The notes below the pieces were generated by a model. That model had not been told where the DNA came from and did no database searches. It saw only the letters and a program-made list of their open reading frames with translations. This document shows, in pieces, positions 47,062 through 55,392 of a stretch of DNA of 64,000 nt. Position numbers and translations under genes: made by a program. Origin of the DNA: an uncultured Shewanella sp. (lineage in GTDB: Bacteria > Pseudomonadota > Gammaproteobacteria > Enterobacterales > Shewanellaceae); contig NZ_CANLKR010000001.1 in NCBI RefSeq assembly GCF_947491715.1, positions 310,001 to 374,000 of the forward strand, given 5' to 3'. How positions within the stretch are numbered: the stretch's first letter is position 1; each line of letters starts with the position of its first letter.

Positions 47062-47610
47062 ATGGAAAAAATAAAATTCACTTTATTAGCGGGGAGCTTG
47101 CTGGCATCACTGTTAGTGACAGCTTGCAGCCATCAGGTGGGTCAAGAAACTCAGAAGGTGGTTTTAAACAATACTGAAACGCCTAAGTATCAAACTTATG
47201 TGAAAGTAGGGCAGCCTGTCCCTGTGATGCAATTTACCGACATTCAAGGGAAACACATCAACTTAGCACAGTCTCAGAATAAAAAATTATTGATATTGTT
47301 CGCCACTTGGTGTCCTGATTCACAGCGAGCAATGAAAGCCTTGGTTCAATCGTCCTTAATTGATGACAATATGATTGATATTATTGGTATTGGCCGTGAG
47401 GAAAATGTTGAGTCTTTGAGTCAGTTTGCCAAAGCCTATCATTTACCCTTTGCTTTAGTGGCGGATAAGGACAGGAGTGTGTACAAGCAATTTGCCACTG
47501 CGGGTATTCCTCGCTTTATTTTATTGAATGAGCATAACCAAATTGTTAAAACGCTGCTATTAGAGCATGAAACCAAAGCGGGTGAACTCTTAGCTCCTAT
47601 TCAATGGTGA
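47062..47610 (+). CDS. thioredoxin-like (TlpA/peroxiredoxin-type) lipoprotein
   Basis: A 182-residue lipoprotein with lipobox LVTAC (Cys 22) and a thioredoxin-fold domain: VGQPVPVMQFTDIQGKHINLAQ, LLILFATWCPDSQRAMKAL (Cys 84), GIPRFILLNEHNQIVKT with the cis-Pro. The active site WCPDS keeps only the first Cys of CxxC, so it may act like a one-Cys thiol enzyme rather than a full disulfide oxidoreductase. Probably tethered to the outer or inner membrane, facing the periplasm. Confidence 0.82.
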   Translation: MEKIKFTLLAGSLLASLLVTACSHQVGQETQKVVLNNTETPKYQTYVKVGQPVPVMQFTDIQGKHINLAQSQNKKLLILFATWCPDSQRAMKALVQSSLIDDNMIDIIGIGREENVESLSQFAKAYHLPFALVADKDRSVYKQFATAGIPRFILLNEHNQIVKTLLLEHETKAGELLAPIQW

Positions 47611-47634
47611 TCTTGCATTGACGTGTTAAAGATA

Positions 47635-47663
47635 AGCCCATCAAATATCATGTTTGATGGGCT
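47635..47663 (-). terminator. hairpin over the MocR-like gene stop
   Basis: A perfect 11-bp stem AGCCCATCAAA / TTTGATGGGCT (47635-47645 and 47653-47663). On the minus strand it is followed by TTATCTTTAA, so it may end the MocR-like transcript. It overlaps the stop codon. Confidence 0.55.
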
Positions 47664-49080
47664 GAGCGTAGGCTAAAACCAGCTCGCCAAGACGTTTGAT
47701 ACCTGCCGCCATTTGTTCATTCCAAGGCAGGGCAAAGGTGATCCTAAAATACTGAGTATAATCTTGGTTGAAAGAAAACATGTCCCCTGGTGCGATAGAA
47801 AGTTGGGCTGAAATGGCTTTTTCCCATAATACTTCACTGCTCAAATGATCGGGCAGTTTTATCCATATACAGGGCCCGCCTTCTACTTGGCTATAATAAA
47901 AATCATCGCTTTCTATTTGATTAAAAGCAGGTAAGAGTAAGTGTATGGCAGAGGTATAATTCGTTTTTAAATGGGTATGTAATTGCCGCATTAATTGAGC
48001 AAATTGTTTTGATTGCATCAATTCAATCATCATATATTGCAGGCAAAGATTGGGCTCTTCAGTGATGATTTGCTTAGCGAATAAACAGGCATCTAGAGTA
48101 TTGGTGCAGATTAAGTAACCTAAGCTTATGGTGTGTGACAAGGTGTCATAAAAGTCACTGAGTGTGATGATACGGCAATGAGAGTCAGGAGTGACAAGGC
48201 TGGCGATACTACAAGGCCTGTTAGTGCCAAAATGAAGCTCGCCTCTGTCGTATTCAATAATGGTCACCTCATGTTTTTCAGCCCATTGAATTAACGCTAG
48301 CTTATTGTTATTGGGCAAGACTCGGCCGGTGGGATCGGCAAAGTTAGGATTGATTAAATAGGTTTTAAAGGGCTGTAATTGATACGCTTTAGAGAGCAAA
48401 TTAAGCTCGTCTTGATAGTGGGCTTGAATGGGGATTTCAATCACATTGGCGTTAAATTGTTTCAATATCGATTGAAAGAAAAAGGACATCGGTGACTCTA
48501 TCGCAATGGGACTCGTGAGTGCTTGCGTCGCGATGAGCGCTGTCATTAAACCATCTTTACGACCATTATTAATCAATATTTGTTCCGGTTTAAAGGCTTG
48601 TTGTGATTTTGCTAAATGCTGACAGATTGCCTGCCTGAGGGGAAGCAAACCTTCAATGGGATCTTGCATGATTAATTGATAAGGGCGATGTTTTAAGGCT
48701 TTTTTATGCAGTCGGTTGAGCAGTAATTCATTGTCAATGACGCTGCTGGGTGCGGTGCAAGATAAAGGTAAAATATTGGGATCATTAAACGAAAATTGCA
48801 CGGCTTTATCTAAACTGAGTCCAGCTTGAATATAGTGAATTTTTTTACCGTAATTAGGTGGCGTTACAGGCTTTTTACCTATGACAAAGTAACCGACTTT
48901 CGCCCTTGCTTTAATCCATCCCTGCTTTTCGAGTTCATAATAGGCTTGCACGACCGTAGACACGCCCACACCTTGTATTTTGGCGAGTGCACGTACCGAC
49001 ATGAGTTTACCCGTTATCTGTTCACGTTCAATTTTATCAATAATATCATTCACAATCAGACGGTATTTAAAATTTTGCAT
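47641..49080 (-). CDS. MocR/GntR-aminotransferase-type regulator lacking the PLP lysine
   Basis: A 479-residue protein with an N-terminal GntR winged helix (about 1-70; MSVRALAKIQGVGVSTVVQAYYELEKQGW) fused to a class I aminotransferase-like domain (about 95-475). The domain keeps the general fold, with NPNFADPTGRVLP and ITLSDFYDTLSHTISLGYLI, but in the last block MocR proteins normally have SFSKTLSPGLRLGYL with the PLP-binding Lys. Here the position is Asp (about residue 312). So covalent PLP binding is unlikely and the domain may sense something else. GAGG precedes ATG 49080. It may control the divergent downstream genes, but no target is evident. Confidence 0.85.
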   Translation of the reverse strand: MQNFKYRLIVNDIIDKIEREQITGKLMSVRALAKIQGVGVSTVVQAYYELEKQGWIKARAKVGYFVIGKKPVTPPNYGKKIHYIQAGLSLDKAVQFSFNDPNILPLSCTAPSSVIDNELLLNRLHKKALKHRPYQLIMQDPIEGLLPLRQAICQHLAKSQQAFKPEQILINNGRKDGLMTALIATQALTSPIAIESPMSFFFQSILKQFNANVIEIPIQAHYQDELNLLSKAYQLQPFKTYLINPNFADPTGRVLPNNNKLALIQWAEKHEVTIIEYDRGELHFGTNRPCSIASLVTPDSHCRIITLSDFYDTLSHTISLGYLICTNTLDACLFAKQIITEEPNLCLQYMMIELMQSKQFAQLMRQLHTHLKTNYTSAIHLLLPAFNQIESDDFYYSQVEGGPCIWIKLPDHLSSEVLWEKAISAQLSIAPGDMFSFNQDYTQYFRITFALPWNEQMAAGIKRLGELVLAYAQPIKHDI

Positions 49081-49218
49081 GGGTTTCCTCTTGAGAATGC
49101 AGTAAATGAACAGTATCGAGTCGTATTAAAAACTGTATTGGGTTTTATTGTATATCACTGTATCTGTTTTGCTTTATAAATACTCTATAAGATAAAAACC
49201 AATACAGAAAAGCATGTA

Positions 49219-49485
49219 TATACCCGTGATACTTGAAGATGCAGGATTCAGCTGGAATTAAAAGCCTTTTAGGCAAGGCTTTGAACAGCGTGCTTAGTCA
49301 TTCTAAGCTGATGTTTAATAACGTAGTATAAAAGGCTTTTAAACCAGCCCTTTGGGAGTCTGTAAAATCACCTACTTCTGCGTTGTATCACCTTAAAAGG
49401 CAATAAGCATTCTTGCAATAATACGCCTTGAATTAGGCACTTTTACAGGCTCTGAAAACATCCATCTTCAAGTATCACGGGTATA
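49219..49485. repeat. 267-bp foldback element, copy 3 (perfect ends)
   Basis: Terminal inverted repeats are perfect over 23 bp, beginning TATACCCGTGATACTTGAAG on each strand. TA flanks both sides. Internal arms: AAAAGCCTTTTA pairs with TAAAAGGCTTTT, and GAGTCTGTAAAA pairs with TTTTACAGGCTC. It lies between the MocR-like and GNAT genes. Confidence 0.9.
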
Positions 49486-49518
49486 AATGTGTGCATAAAA
49501 GTGAATAAGGATGCCAAA

Positions 49519-50031
49519 ATGAAAATTATTACTCAAACCCCAAGATTAATTATTCGAGAGTTTAATATAGAAGATGCGCAAGCCGTGTATGATTTCAATG
49601 CACCCGATGTGGTGAATTTATACACTGGGGATGCGGGCATGTGTGAAAGTGTAGAAGATGCCAAAAAGATTATTACCGATATTTGGCTTAAAGAATATCA
49701 ATCCATCGGTTTTGGTCGCTGGGCGGTTGTACTCAAAGAAACGGGGAAAGTCATTGGCTTTTGTGGATTCAAAAATGAGATGCGTATTAATGAAATTGAT
49801 ATTGGATACCGCTTGCACCCCGATTTTTGGGGCAAAGGGTTAGCGACGGAGGCTAATCAGGCTTGTATTGATTATGCCAAACAACACATGGCGCTAGATT
49901 TCGTGGTGGGCGATGCGGTTGCAGAGAATACAGCCTCTATTAATATTCTACGTAAATTAGGCATGCACTTTATAGAAACCTACCAAGAGAAGGATTGGCG
50001 AGTGCATCGTTATGGGATGAATGTGAAATAG
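49519..50031 (+). CDS. GNAT acetyltransferase, RimJ/RimL-like
   Basis: A 170-residue GNAT protein of the Acetyltransf_3 type: TPRLIIREFNIEDAQAVYDF, RWAVVLKETGKVIGFCGFK, IDIGYRLHPDFWGKGLATEA with CoA loop WGKGLA, and the final AENTASINILRKLGMHF. Proteins of this type acetylate N-terminal amines or ribosomal proteins, or unrelated small molecules. The ATG at 49519 has AAGGA seven bases upstream; the GTG at 49489 is not supported. It is followed after 53 bp by another RimJ/RimL-like gene, so the pair may be co-transcribed. Confidence 0.83.
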   Translation: MKIITQTPRLIIREFNIEDAQAVYDFNAPDVVNLYTGDAGMCESVEDAKKIITDIWLKEYQSIGFGRWAVVLKETGKVIGFCGFKNEMRINEIDIGYRLHPDFWGKGLATEANQACIDYAKQHMALDFVVGDAVAENTASINILRKLGMHFIETYQEKDWRVHRYGMNVK

Positions 50032-50084
50032 AAACTGTGAAGTATAAAGTGTACTAAAAACGAACGACAAGGAAGTAACACAAC

Positions 50085-50717
50085 ATGGATATAAACCATG
50101 ACTGCCAGCACTTAAATCAGGCTGTACTAGAAGGAGACAATCAAGACTCTACCAACAGTGCGACGCCAATGTTAGAAACGATACGACTGAGATTAGATGA
50201 GACCACGCTTGATGATAGCGAAGAGATATTCGCACTTTTCTCCAATCCCAAAGTCACACAATTTTATGATTTAGGCGCATTTGAGTCTATTCATAAAGTG
50301 CGCGAGTTTATTAACGAAGAGATTCGAAAACAACAAAATAAGCAGATGTTAAGGTGGGCAATAAGGGACAAAATGACACTTGACTATTTAGGGGGATGTG
50401 GTGTGAACCATTTTGAAAGTGAGCGACATGTTGCTGTTATCGGTTATGAATTATGTCAAGAAGCATGGGGGAAAGGGATTGCTACTGAGGCTTTAGAAAA
50501 AGTGGCTGAGTTTTTATTTTCCGTCGCGTGCATTCACTCAGTGAACAGAATCGAGGCTTATGTGATGCAGGGAAATACGGGATCAGAAATGGTGTTGCGT
50601 AAACTGGGGTTTATCAAAGAAGGGGTGCTTCGCCAGCACAGTTATTGGAAAGGGCGTTATCATGATTTATCTTTATATACTCTGTTGAGGGATGATTGGG
50701 TTAATGGAAATAATTGA
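50085..50717 (+). CDS. GNAT acetyltransferase, RimJ/RimL-like, with N-terminal extension
   Basis: A 210-residue protein. After about 28 polar residues of unknown role (supported by an AAGGAAG site before ATG 50085) comes the GNAT domain: LETIRLRLDETTLDDSEEIFALFSNP, LDYLGGCGVNHFE, AVIGYELCQEAWGKGIATEAL with CoA loop WGKGIA, and NTGSEMVLRKLGFIKEGVLRQHSYWKGRYHDLSLYTLL. The last stretch is typical of RimJ/RimL-type enzymes. The substrate is unknown. If translation began at ATG 50169, the extension would be absent. Confidence 0.83.
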   Translation: MDINHDCQHLNQAVLEGDNQDSTNSATPMLETIRLRLDETTLDDSEEIFALFSNPKVTQFYDLGAFESIHKVREFINEEIRKQQNKQMLRWAIRDKMTLDYLGGCGVNHFESERHVAVIGYELCQEAWGKGIATEALEKVAEFLFSVACIHSVNRIEAYVMQGNTGSEMVLRKLGFIKEGVLRQHSYWKGRYHDLSLYTLLRDDWVNGNN

Positions 50718-50933
50718 CTGAATGGGAATAGCAGTGGATGAAAGTGCGTCATTTTAGCTGCATTTTGTAGGATAACGGGGATATTACGGTATGTCAGAGT
50801 ACGTCGGCTGATGTTGGCAATAATTAATGTTAACACCGTATTGTTGGGTTAAAATATCCCATATATTTGGCCAGTAACTGCCTATGCCGTGTTCTTTTAG
50901 CGGGTTGTCCATGGCTAAATTAAAGATGACCAC

Positions 50934-51200
50934 TATACCCATGATACCTGAAGATGCAGGATTCAGCTGGAATGAAAAGCCTTTTAGACAAGGTTTTGAA
51001 CAGCATGCCTAGTGATTCTAAGCTGATGTTCAGTAACGCAGTATAAAAGGCTTTTAAACCAGCCCTTTGGGAGTCTGTAAAATCACCTACTTCCGCGTTG
51101 CATTACCTTAAAAGGCAATAAGCATTCCTGCAATAATACGCCTTGAATTAGGCACTTTTACAGATTCTGAAAACATGCATCTTCAGGTATCACGGGTATA
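50934..51200. repeat. 267-bp foldback element, copy 4
   Basis: Left end TATACCCATGATACCTGAAG, right end complement TATACCCGTGATACCTGAAG: both arms carry C at the tenth inner position where copy 3 has T, so the ends changed together, with one unpaired change. TA flanks both ends. Internal arms match copy 3. It is downstream of the RimJ/RimL-like gene and upstream of the convergent porin gene. Confidence 0.9.
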
Positions 51201-51221
51201 TATGTTTGTTAGCGAAACCTT

Positions 51222-52898
51222 TTACCAAGACGTGGTTATTTGCACTCCGGCATTAAAACCGAATGTATCATCTTCATAGGCATTACCACCAATGTCATCT
51301 GCTTCATAGTCTTTTGACCAAGCAGCAAAGGTGATGTAGCTTCGAAGTTGAGTATTAAGGCCAAGTTGCATGAAAGGATCAATGGTGAATTTAGTGAGTA
51401 TGCCATCTCTTGTGGTTGTTCTGAGTTGGTTTGAGCTGACATAATCCATGCCGAGTTCAAATTGTAAGCCAAAGATGTCGTCAAACATATAAGTCGGGCG
51501 CATACCAAAAGAGTACCAATTACGAATACTGCCGTAAGTGGGATCAATATTCCCATTTCTGTCATGTTGGTAGATACCCAAAGTGATTAATGTCCATTTT
51601 GGGGTTAATGGAATAGTGAAAAAATCTAATATGCGAACGCTTCGAGCGTCATTTAAATCATAAATACTGGGAGTGACATCTTCCCCTGAAAGTGTCAGTT
51701 GATCGGTACCGGCTCTAAAGTTTGAGGAGGTACCGTGACCATACATGGCGGCAAAGGTATTTTGGCCGCCAAAAAAATGATCATTAAAATTAAAAAAACC
51801 GACCCCAAAGCCCGAAGCAGCTTTAGTTTGGTAAGAATAGGTATCGCCATTGATGGAATTATAGGCCTCGGCTGAGCCGCCACGATCGTAAGATGCATTG
51901 AGCCAAATCATACTATGGCTATTGCCCGTTGGAATATTATGAATTTGAAGATCTAGGTTGTTTTTAGATAGAACGCCATTATTACTGCCTAAGTAATCGG
52001 AAGTCGAGTCTGCGGGAATATCGGGTCCGCCGATAAAGGCTACATTGAGTTTGACTGTCTCTCCTAAGGCGATATTTTCTGCACCTGCACCAACGCCACT
52101 CATGTCGAGAAAGTAGAAATCATTGATCAGTGACTCATCGAGCCGATAGAAACGTTGTCCTCCCCACATTTGAGCATCAGGGTTTGATGTAAACAAATTG
52201 GCCCCTGAGACAAAAGATTCAGCAATATAAACATGATTAACGTCGCTTTTGTAAGGAGCGGAAGAAGGAGGGGAATACAGATAGGCTAAACGGACTTGTG
52301 CTTTCCAATAGGGGTCAATAGGGGTATCTAAAATGGTACTGTTATAGCCTAATATTAATTCGCCATAGGTTTCAGCTTCATTGCCTAAACGGTATTTTGT
52401 CGGAGCATCAGGGTTTTGAAAAGCCGTCATGGAGTTACTTAATTTATTGATACCATAACCGGAACGAAAATATCCGCCATAAATAAAATGCTCTACTGAG
52501 GTTAAGTTATCGGCATAAGCGGAAGATTGACTCGCCTCTTGAGTCATATTTTCATCCGCTGGTTCGTCTGTTTCTTTACTGTGCGCTTTAACGGGGTGAT
52601 CTGTGTAGTCTTTAGTTTCTTGATGTTTTCCTGCTGTTTTTACAACAGAGGTGCCTTGTTGTTTTTGCTTTATTTCAAGAGCTGCACTTTTTTCTAGTGT
52701 ATTAAGCTGTTCGGCTATTTTAGCCATCTGTTGTTGATATTGTTGTTGCATCGATGCCATTTCGGCTTTGAGCTGTTGCAGTTGTTCTTGTGTTGTTAAA
52801 GCTTGAGCTTCTTTGGCTAAAAGAGCTGATGAACACAAAGAGAGTGGCAAAAAAAGTAGCATGGATATTATTACAGATGTTAGAGCCTTGTATGTCAT
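51222..52898 (-). CDS. LamB-like maltoporin-family outer-membrane porin with coiled-coil N-terminus
   Basis: A 558-residue porin. After the signal peptide (MTYKALTSVIISMLLFLPLS) comes a Gln-rich coiled coil (about 30-65, EQLQQLKAEMASMQQQYQQQ), a polar linker and a barrel related to sugar porins: FIYGGYFRSGYGIN, YRLGNEAETYGELILGY, MWGGQRFYRL and DMSGVGAGAEN, which are hallmark stretches of LamB/ScrY. It ends in the aromatic signature TTSW. The trimeric coiled coil recalls ScrY-type porins. It should admit a sugar or other small solute. No transport or catabolic genes are nearby. ATG 52898 has AAGGA six bases upstream. Confidence 0.83.
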   Translation of the reverse strand: MTYKALTSVIISMLLFLPLSLCSSALLAKEAQALTTQEQLQQLKAEMASMQQQYQQQMAKIAEQLNTLEKSAALEIKQKQQGTSVVKTAGKHQETKDYTDHPVKAHSKETDEPADENMTQEASQSSAYADNLTSVEHFIYGGYFRSGYGINKLSNSMTAFQNPDAPTKYRLGNEAETYGELILGYNSTILDTPIDPYWKAQVRLAYLYSPPSSAPYKSDVNHVYIAESFVSGANLFTSNPDAQMWGGQRFYRLDESLINDFYFLDMSGVGAGAENIALGETVKLNVAFIGGPDIPADSTSDYLGSNNGVLSKNNLDLQIHNIPTGNSHSMIWLNASYDRGGSAEAYNSINGDTYSYQTKAASGFGVGFFNFNDHFFGGQNTFAAMYGHGTSSNFRAGTDQLTLSGEDVTPSIYDLNDARSVRILDFFTIPLTPKWTLITLGIYQHDRNGNIDPTYGSIRNWYSFGMRPTYMFDDIFGLQFELGMDYVSSNQLRTTTRDGILTKFTIDPFMQLGLNTQLRSYITFAAWSKDYEADDIGGNAYEDDTFGFNAGVQITTSW

Positions 52899-53355
52899 TA
52901 ATGATCCTTGCTTGAAAAGAGTGATAGCAAACATGACTCAGGGGAAACATCTTCAGAAGGCCATCTCGCTAACACTAAGTTATGTTTGAAAAATTGCTCG
53001 TCGAGCATATTGATTGTTTATAAGCCTAGTGAATAAGCAACAGAACGGCAATTTTTATAAGTATTACTATGCTTTAGTCTAGGTTTTTCTTGTTGTAGAT
53101 GTCATTTTGGCCGCTTAGTCTGTTTTGAAGTATGGCTATACTCCTTCTTGGTGTTTATGGTGTCGCAGTCATGTTGATACCTATAAGCTAAGCATAAAGA
53201 ACTATGTGAAAAGCGCGAGTTGGAAAATATGAGAATAAAAAAGGGGGGGATGAAGGCAATTAAAGTAGAGCCTTCATTAAGTGTATATTGGTGTAAGACA
53301 GCAAGATATCTGTTTTAAATAGACAAATGAACTGCCAACATTTGAGAAGCCATAG
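52899..53355. other. gene-free region upstream of the porin gene
   Basis: About 450 bp with no gene and no recognisable operator; it carries the porin promoter on the minus strand. No CRP-like palindrome was seen by eye. Confidence 0.35.
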
Positions 53356-53670
53356 TTAATTTTGTACTCGGATCATGTTGGTATTGTCGTAGACACCGCT
53401 ACAACTTCCATTAGTACGAACCCTTACTTTTTTGTTAGCCATCAAGGCCGCGAGGGCTGTGCTATACATGGTTTGGCCCTGAAATTTACTCATATCCCAA
53501 GCAATATAGCCATTATCACAATTGCTCTTAGAGACCCAATTTTCACAAGGCTTGATATAGGCAATATTAGAGTCATTCATGGCTTGAATTTCACAAACTT
53601 CGATGATGTAATCGGCAGCAAAGGAGGTGATAGGCAGTAATAATAAGGTTGCCGCGGTTAAATATTTCAT
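53356..53670 (-). CDS. small secreted cysteine-containing protein
   Basis: A 104-residue exported protein with signal peptide (MKYLTAATLLLLPITSFA). The mature sequence has cysteines in VCEIQ, KPCENW, KSNCDNG and GSCSGVY and a Gly/Asn-rich tail, suggesting two disulfide bonds in the periplasm or outside. I do not recognise a family. A longer antisense frame exists but lacks codon pattern and start site. Confidence 0.65.
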   Translation of the reverse strand: MKYLTAATLLLLPITSFAADYIIEVCEIQAMNDSNIAYIKPCENWVSKSNCDNGYIAWDMSKFQGQTMYSTALAALMANKKVRVRTNGSCSGVYDNTNMIRVQN

Positions 53671-54050
53671 TGTGGTTCCGTTTTCAAAAGGATTACTTTC
53701 TTATTTTAGGCGAATAATAATCACAATGATGAGATAAATCAAACTATTGTATTCATGGTGATAGACTTCCACTATAGAGGTTATATAGATTCGCTTTACA
53801 TTTTATACTGTTTTTAAAACCTTAATTGATGTCACAATATAGAGTCAGTGAGCAGGCAGAGAAGAAAAGTTAACAAAACCCTTGAGGAGTTAATAACGTC
53901 ACCGATAAGTATTATGAAATGAAGAAGATTAGAGGATAATAGATTGATTAATAATGGCTAATTTATAGGGTGTTTGAATTTTTATAGAGAGAGCCAGTGA
54001 TGGATAAGTAGAATCAATAGATAAAATAAGCAAGGCTAGCAATAAAGTGA
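53671..54050. other. gene-free region before the tRNA
   Basis: AT-rich, no gene or repeat recognised. It lies between the small secreted protein and the tRNA-Arg hairpin. Confidence 0.35.
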
Positions 54051-54077
54051 TTGCCGATAAATTTTATTTATCGGCAA
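54051..54077 (-). terminator. hairpin downstream of tRNA-Arg
   Basis: Perfect 11-bp stem TTGCCGATAAA / TTTATCGGCAA with a 5-base loop, 9 bp beyond the tRNA 3' end. It has no long T-run but is in the right place to end the tRNA transcript. Confidence 0.65.
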
Positions 54078-54086
54078 GCTAACAAC

Positions 54087-54162
54087 TGGTCTCCCCACAG
54101 GGACTCGAACCCCGATCGATCGCTTAGGAGGCGACTGCTCTATCCTGTTGAGCTATAGGGAG
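54087..54162 (-). tRNA. tRNA-Arg (anticodon CCU)
   Basis: A 76-nt cloverleaf including an encoded CCA (plus-strand TGG at 54087-54089). On the minus strand: acceptor CTCCCTA pairs with TGGGGAG (one G-U), D-arm AGCTC...GAGC, anticodon stem TCGC/GCGA with loop CTCCTAA giving CCU, T-arm with loop TTCGAGT, discriminator A. It reads AGG codons. It stands alone. Confidence 0.93.
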
Positions 54163-54252
54163 ACGCCAATAATTATACTGATTTTTATGACGATGAAAAG
54201 GCTTTAAATTTAGTTGCTTGAATATTAGACATTCAGTGTAGGATTATGAGTG

Positions 54253-55173
54253 TTATCTAAGAATAAGATCGTTTATTTGAATATTACTCAATGCGTCTTG
54301 TGAGGATAAATGGGACTGTGCAATATTTTCACTCACTTGATCAATAGTGATTTGAACTTGAGTGTCTACTGCTGTAATGCGTTCAATATTAATGCGGTCT
54401 TGAACTTGGTTTTGCAGCACCACTCGAAAGTGGTCGCCGACTTTGACACCATTACGTCTGCCAAGATTCATCAAGATCCTATTGCCATGACGGGCAATAA
54501 TTTGACCAATAACCGGGCGGCATACCAGAGTTTCATCAAGGTCTTGGCTAACGCGAGAGAAGACGGTGTCAATTTTTTGGCCATATTCACTTTGCCAGAA
54601 GGCTTGACTTGCTGAGTCGACTCGAGTGGTCAGACTAAACTCCCATTCGGCTTGAGTTTCATAGCGCTTTTGCCAAATGCGTTCTCCGCTGACGCCATGA
54701 TATAGGCTTAGGGTCATCACAAATTGGCGCTTCGGTGTGGTTTCCCATAAACCAAAAACATAGCGCGCATTGTCAGTGGCGATATTGTCAATGCTGGGGA
54801 TCAGTAAATATTGGCTATTGGTTATTGTGTTAAGCCAATCAGGGAGCCGAGTATTGTGAGTGCTCGACAGTGACGGGGAAAAATCGAGGCGCTCGTTTGA
54901 AAACGCCAGTGCAATCCCGTGTTGCAGGTTAAACTTGAGCTGTTGTGTTAATCGCTGGGAAAGGTGCTGTTCAAAATGTCCTATTTGTCCATAACGTAAC
55001 TGACTTCTGTCCTGCATTTGTGCTTGTGGCACCAAAATACTGGCTTTGATTGTTGAGAGACAGGGTGAGGCAGGCGCTGCTTGCTGAAGCTCAGATTGAG
55101 CTGAGCTCGCATGACATAATAAGCTCGAGACTAAAAGACATGCCGTGATGAATGGAATGGACTGAGTGAACAA
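54253..55173 (-). CDS. flgT: flagellar assembly protein FlgT
   Basis: A periplasmic protein that forms the H-ring around the flagellar basal body in Vibrio and relatives. The C-terminal domain ends with IIARHGNRILMNLGRRNGVKVGDHFRV, an SH3-like fold typical of FlgT; the middle (LLIPSIDNIATDNARYVFGLWE, then YHGVSGERIWQKRYETQAEWEF) matches the TolB-like middle domain. The start is taken as TTG at 55173, since GAGG lies six bases upstream and the next residues form a signal peptide (MFTQSIPFITACLLVSSLLC); the frame is open further to 55311 but lacks a signal there. It is divergent from flgO, the usual order. Confidence 0.85.
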   Translation of the reverse strand: MFTQSIPFITACLLVSSLLCHASSAQSELQQAAPASPCLSTIKASILVPQAQMQDRSQLRYGQIGHFEQHLSQRLTQQLKFNLQHGIALAFSNERLDFSPSLSSTHNTRLPDWLNTITNSQYLLIPSIDNIATDNARYVFGLWETTPKRQFVMTLSLYHGVSGERIWQKRYETQAEWEFSLTTRVDSASQAFWQSEYGQKIDTVFSRVSQDLDETLVCRPVIGQIIARHGNRILMNLGRRNGVKVGDHFRVVLQNQVQDRINIERITAVDTQVQITIDQVSENIAQSHLSSQDALSNIQINDLILR

Positions 55174-55311
55174 TGTCGGCCTCGTTGTTTTAAATGTTTT
55201 TTTGTTTATGCATTTGCCCAGATATCTTGTTTGATAATGAGTCTGATTATTCACTATTGAGCAAGCAATATGTATGCCGTTGTGAACGGTTAAATCAAAG
55301 ACTAAGCCCAC

Positions 55312-55338
55312 TAAAGTTATGGTGCCCTTAGCCGATAT
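55312..55338 (+). promoter_or_regulatory. sigma-28 (FliA) promoter for flgO
   Basis: TAAA (55312-55315), 15 bases, then GCCGATAT (55331-55338), one base off the FliA consensus TAAA-N15-GCCGATAA, 55 bp before the flgO start. Confidence 0.8.
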
Positions 55339-55392
55339 AGAGGAGAAAGTGGGACTAAGAGAGTGATTTTATGAATATTGGGGCTGATTTCC

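Noticed and set aside
40366..51200. Foldback elements as insertion sequences
   Set aside because: At 267-330 bp they hold no ORF and no transposase motif, so only a non-autonomous status is supported.
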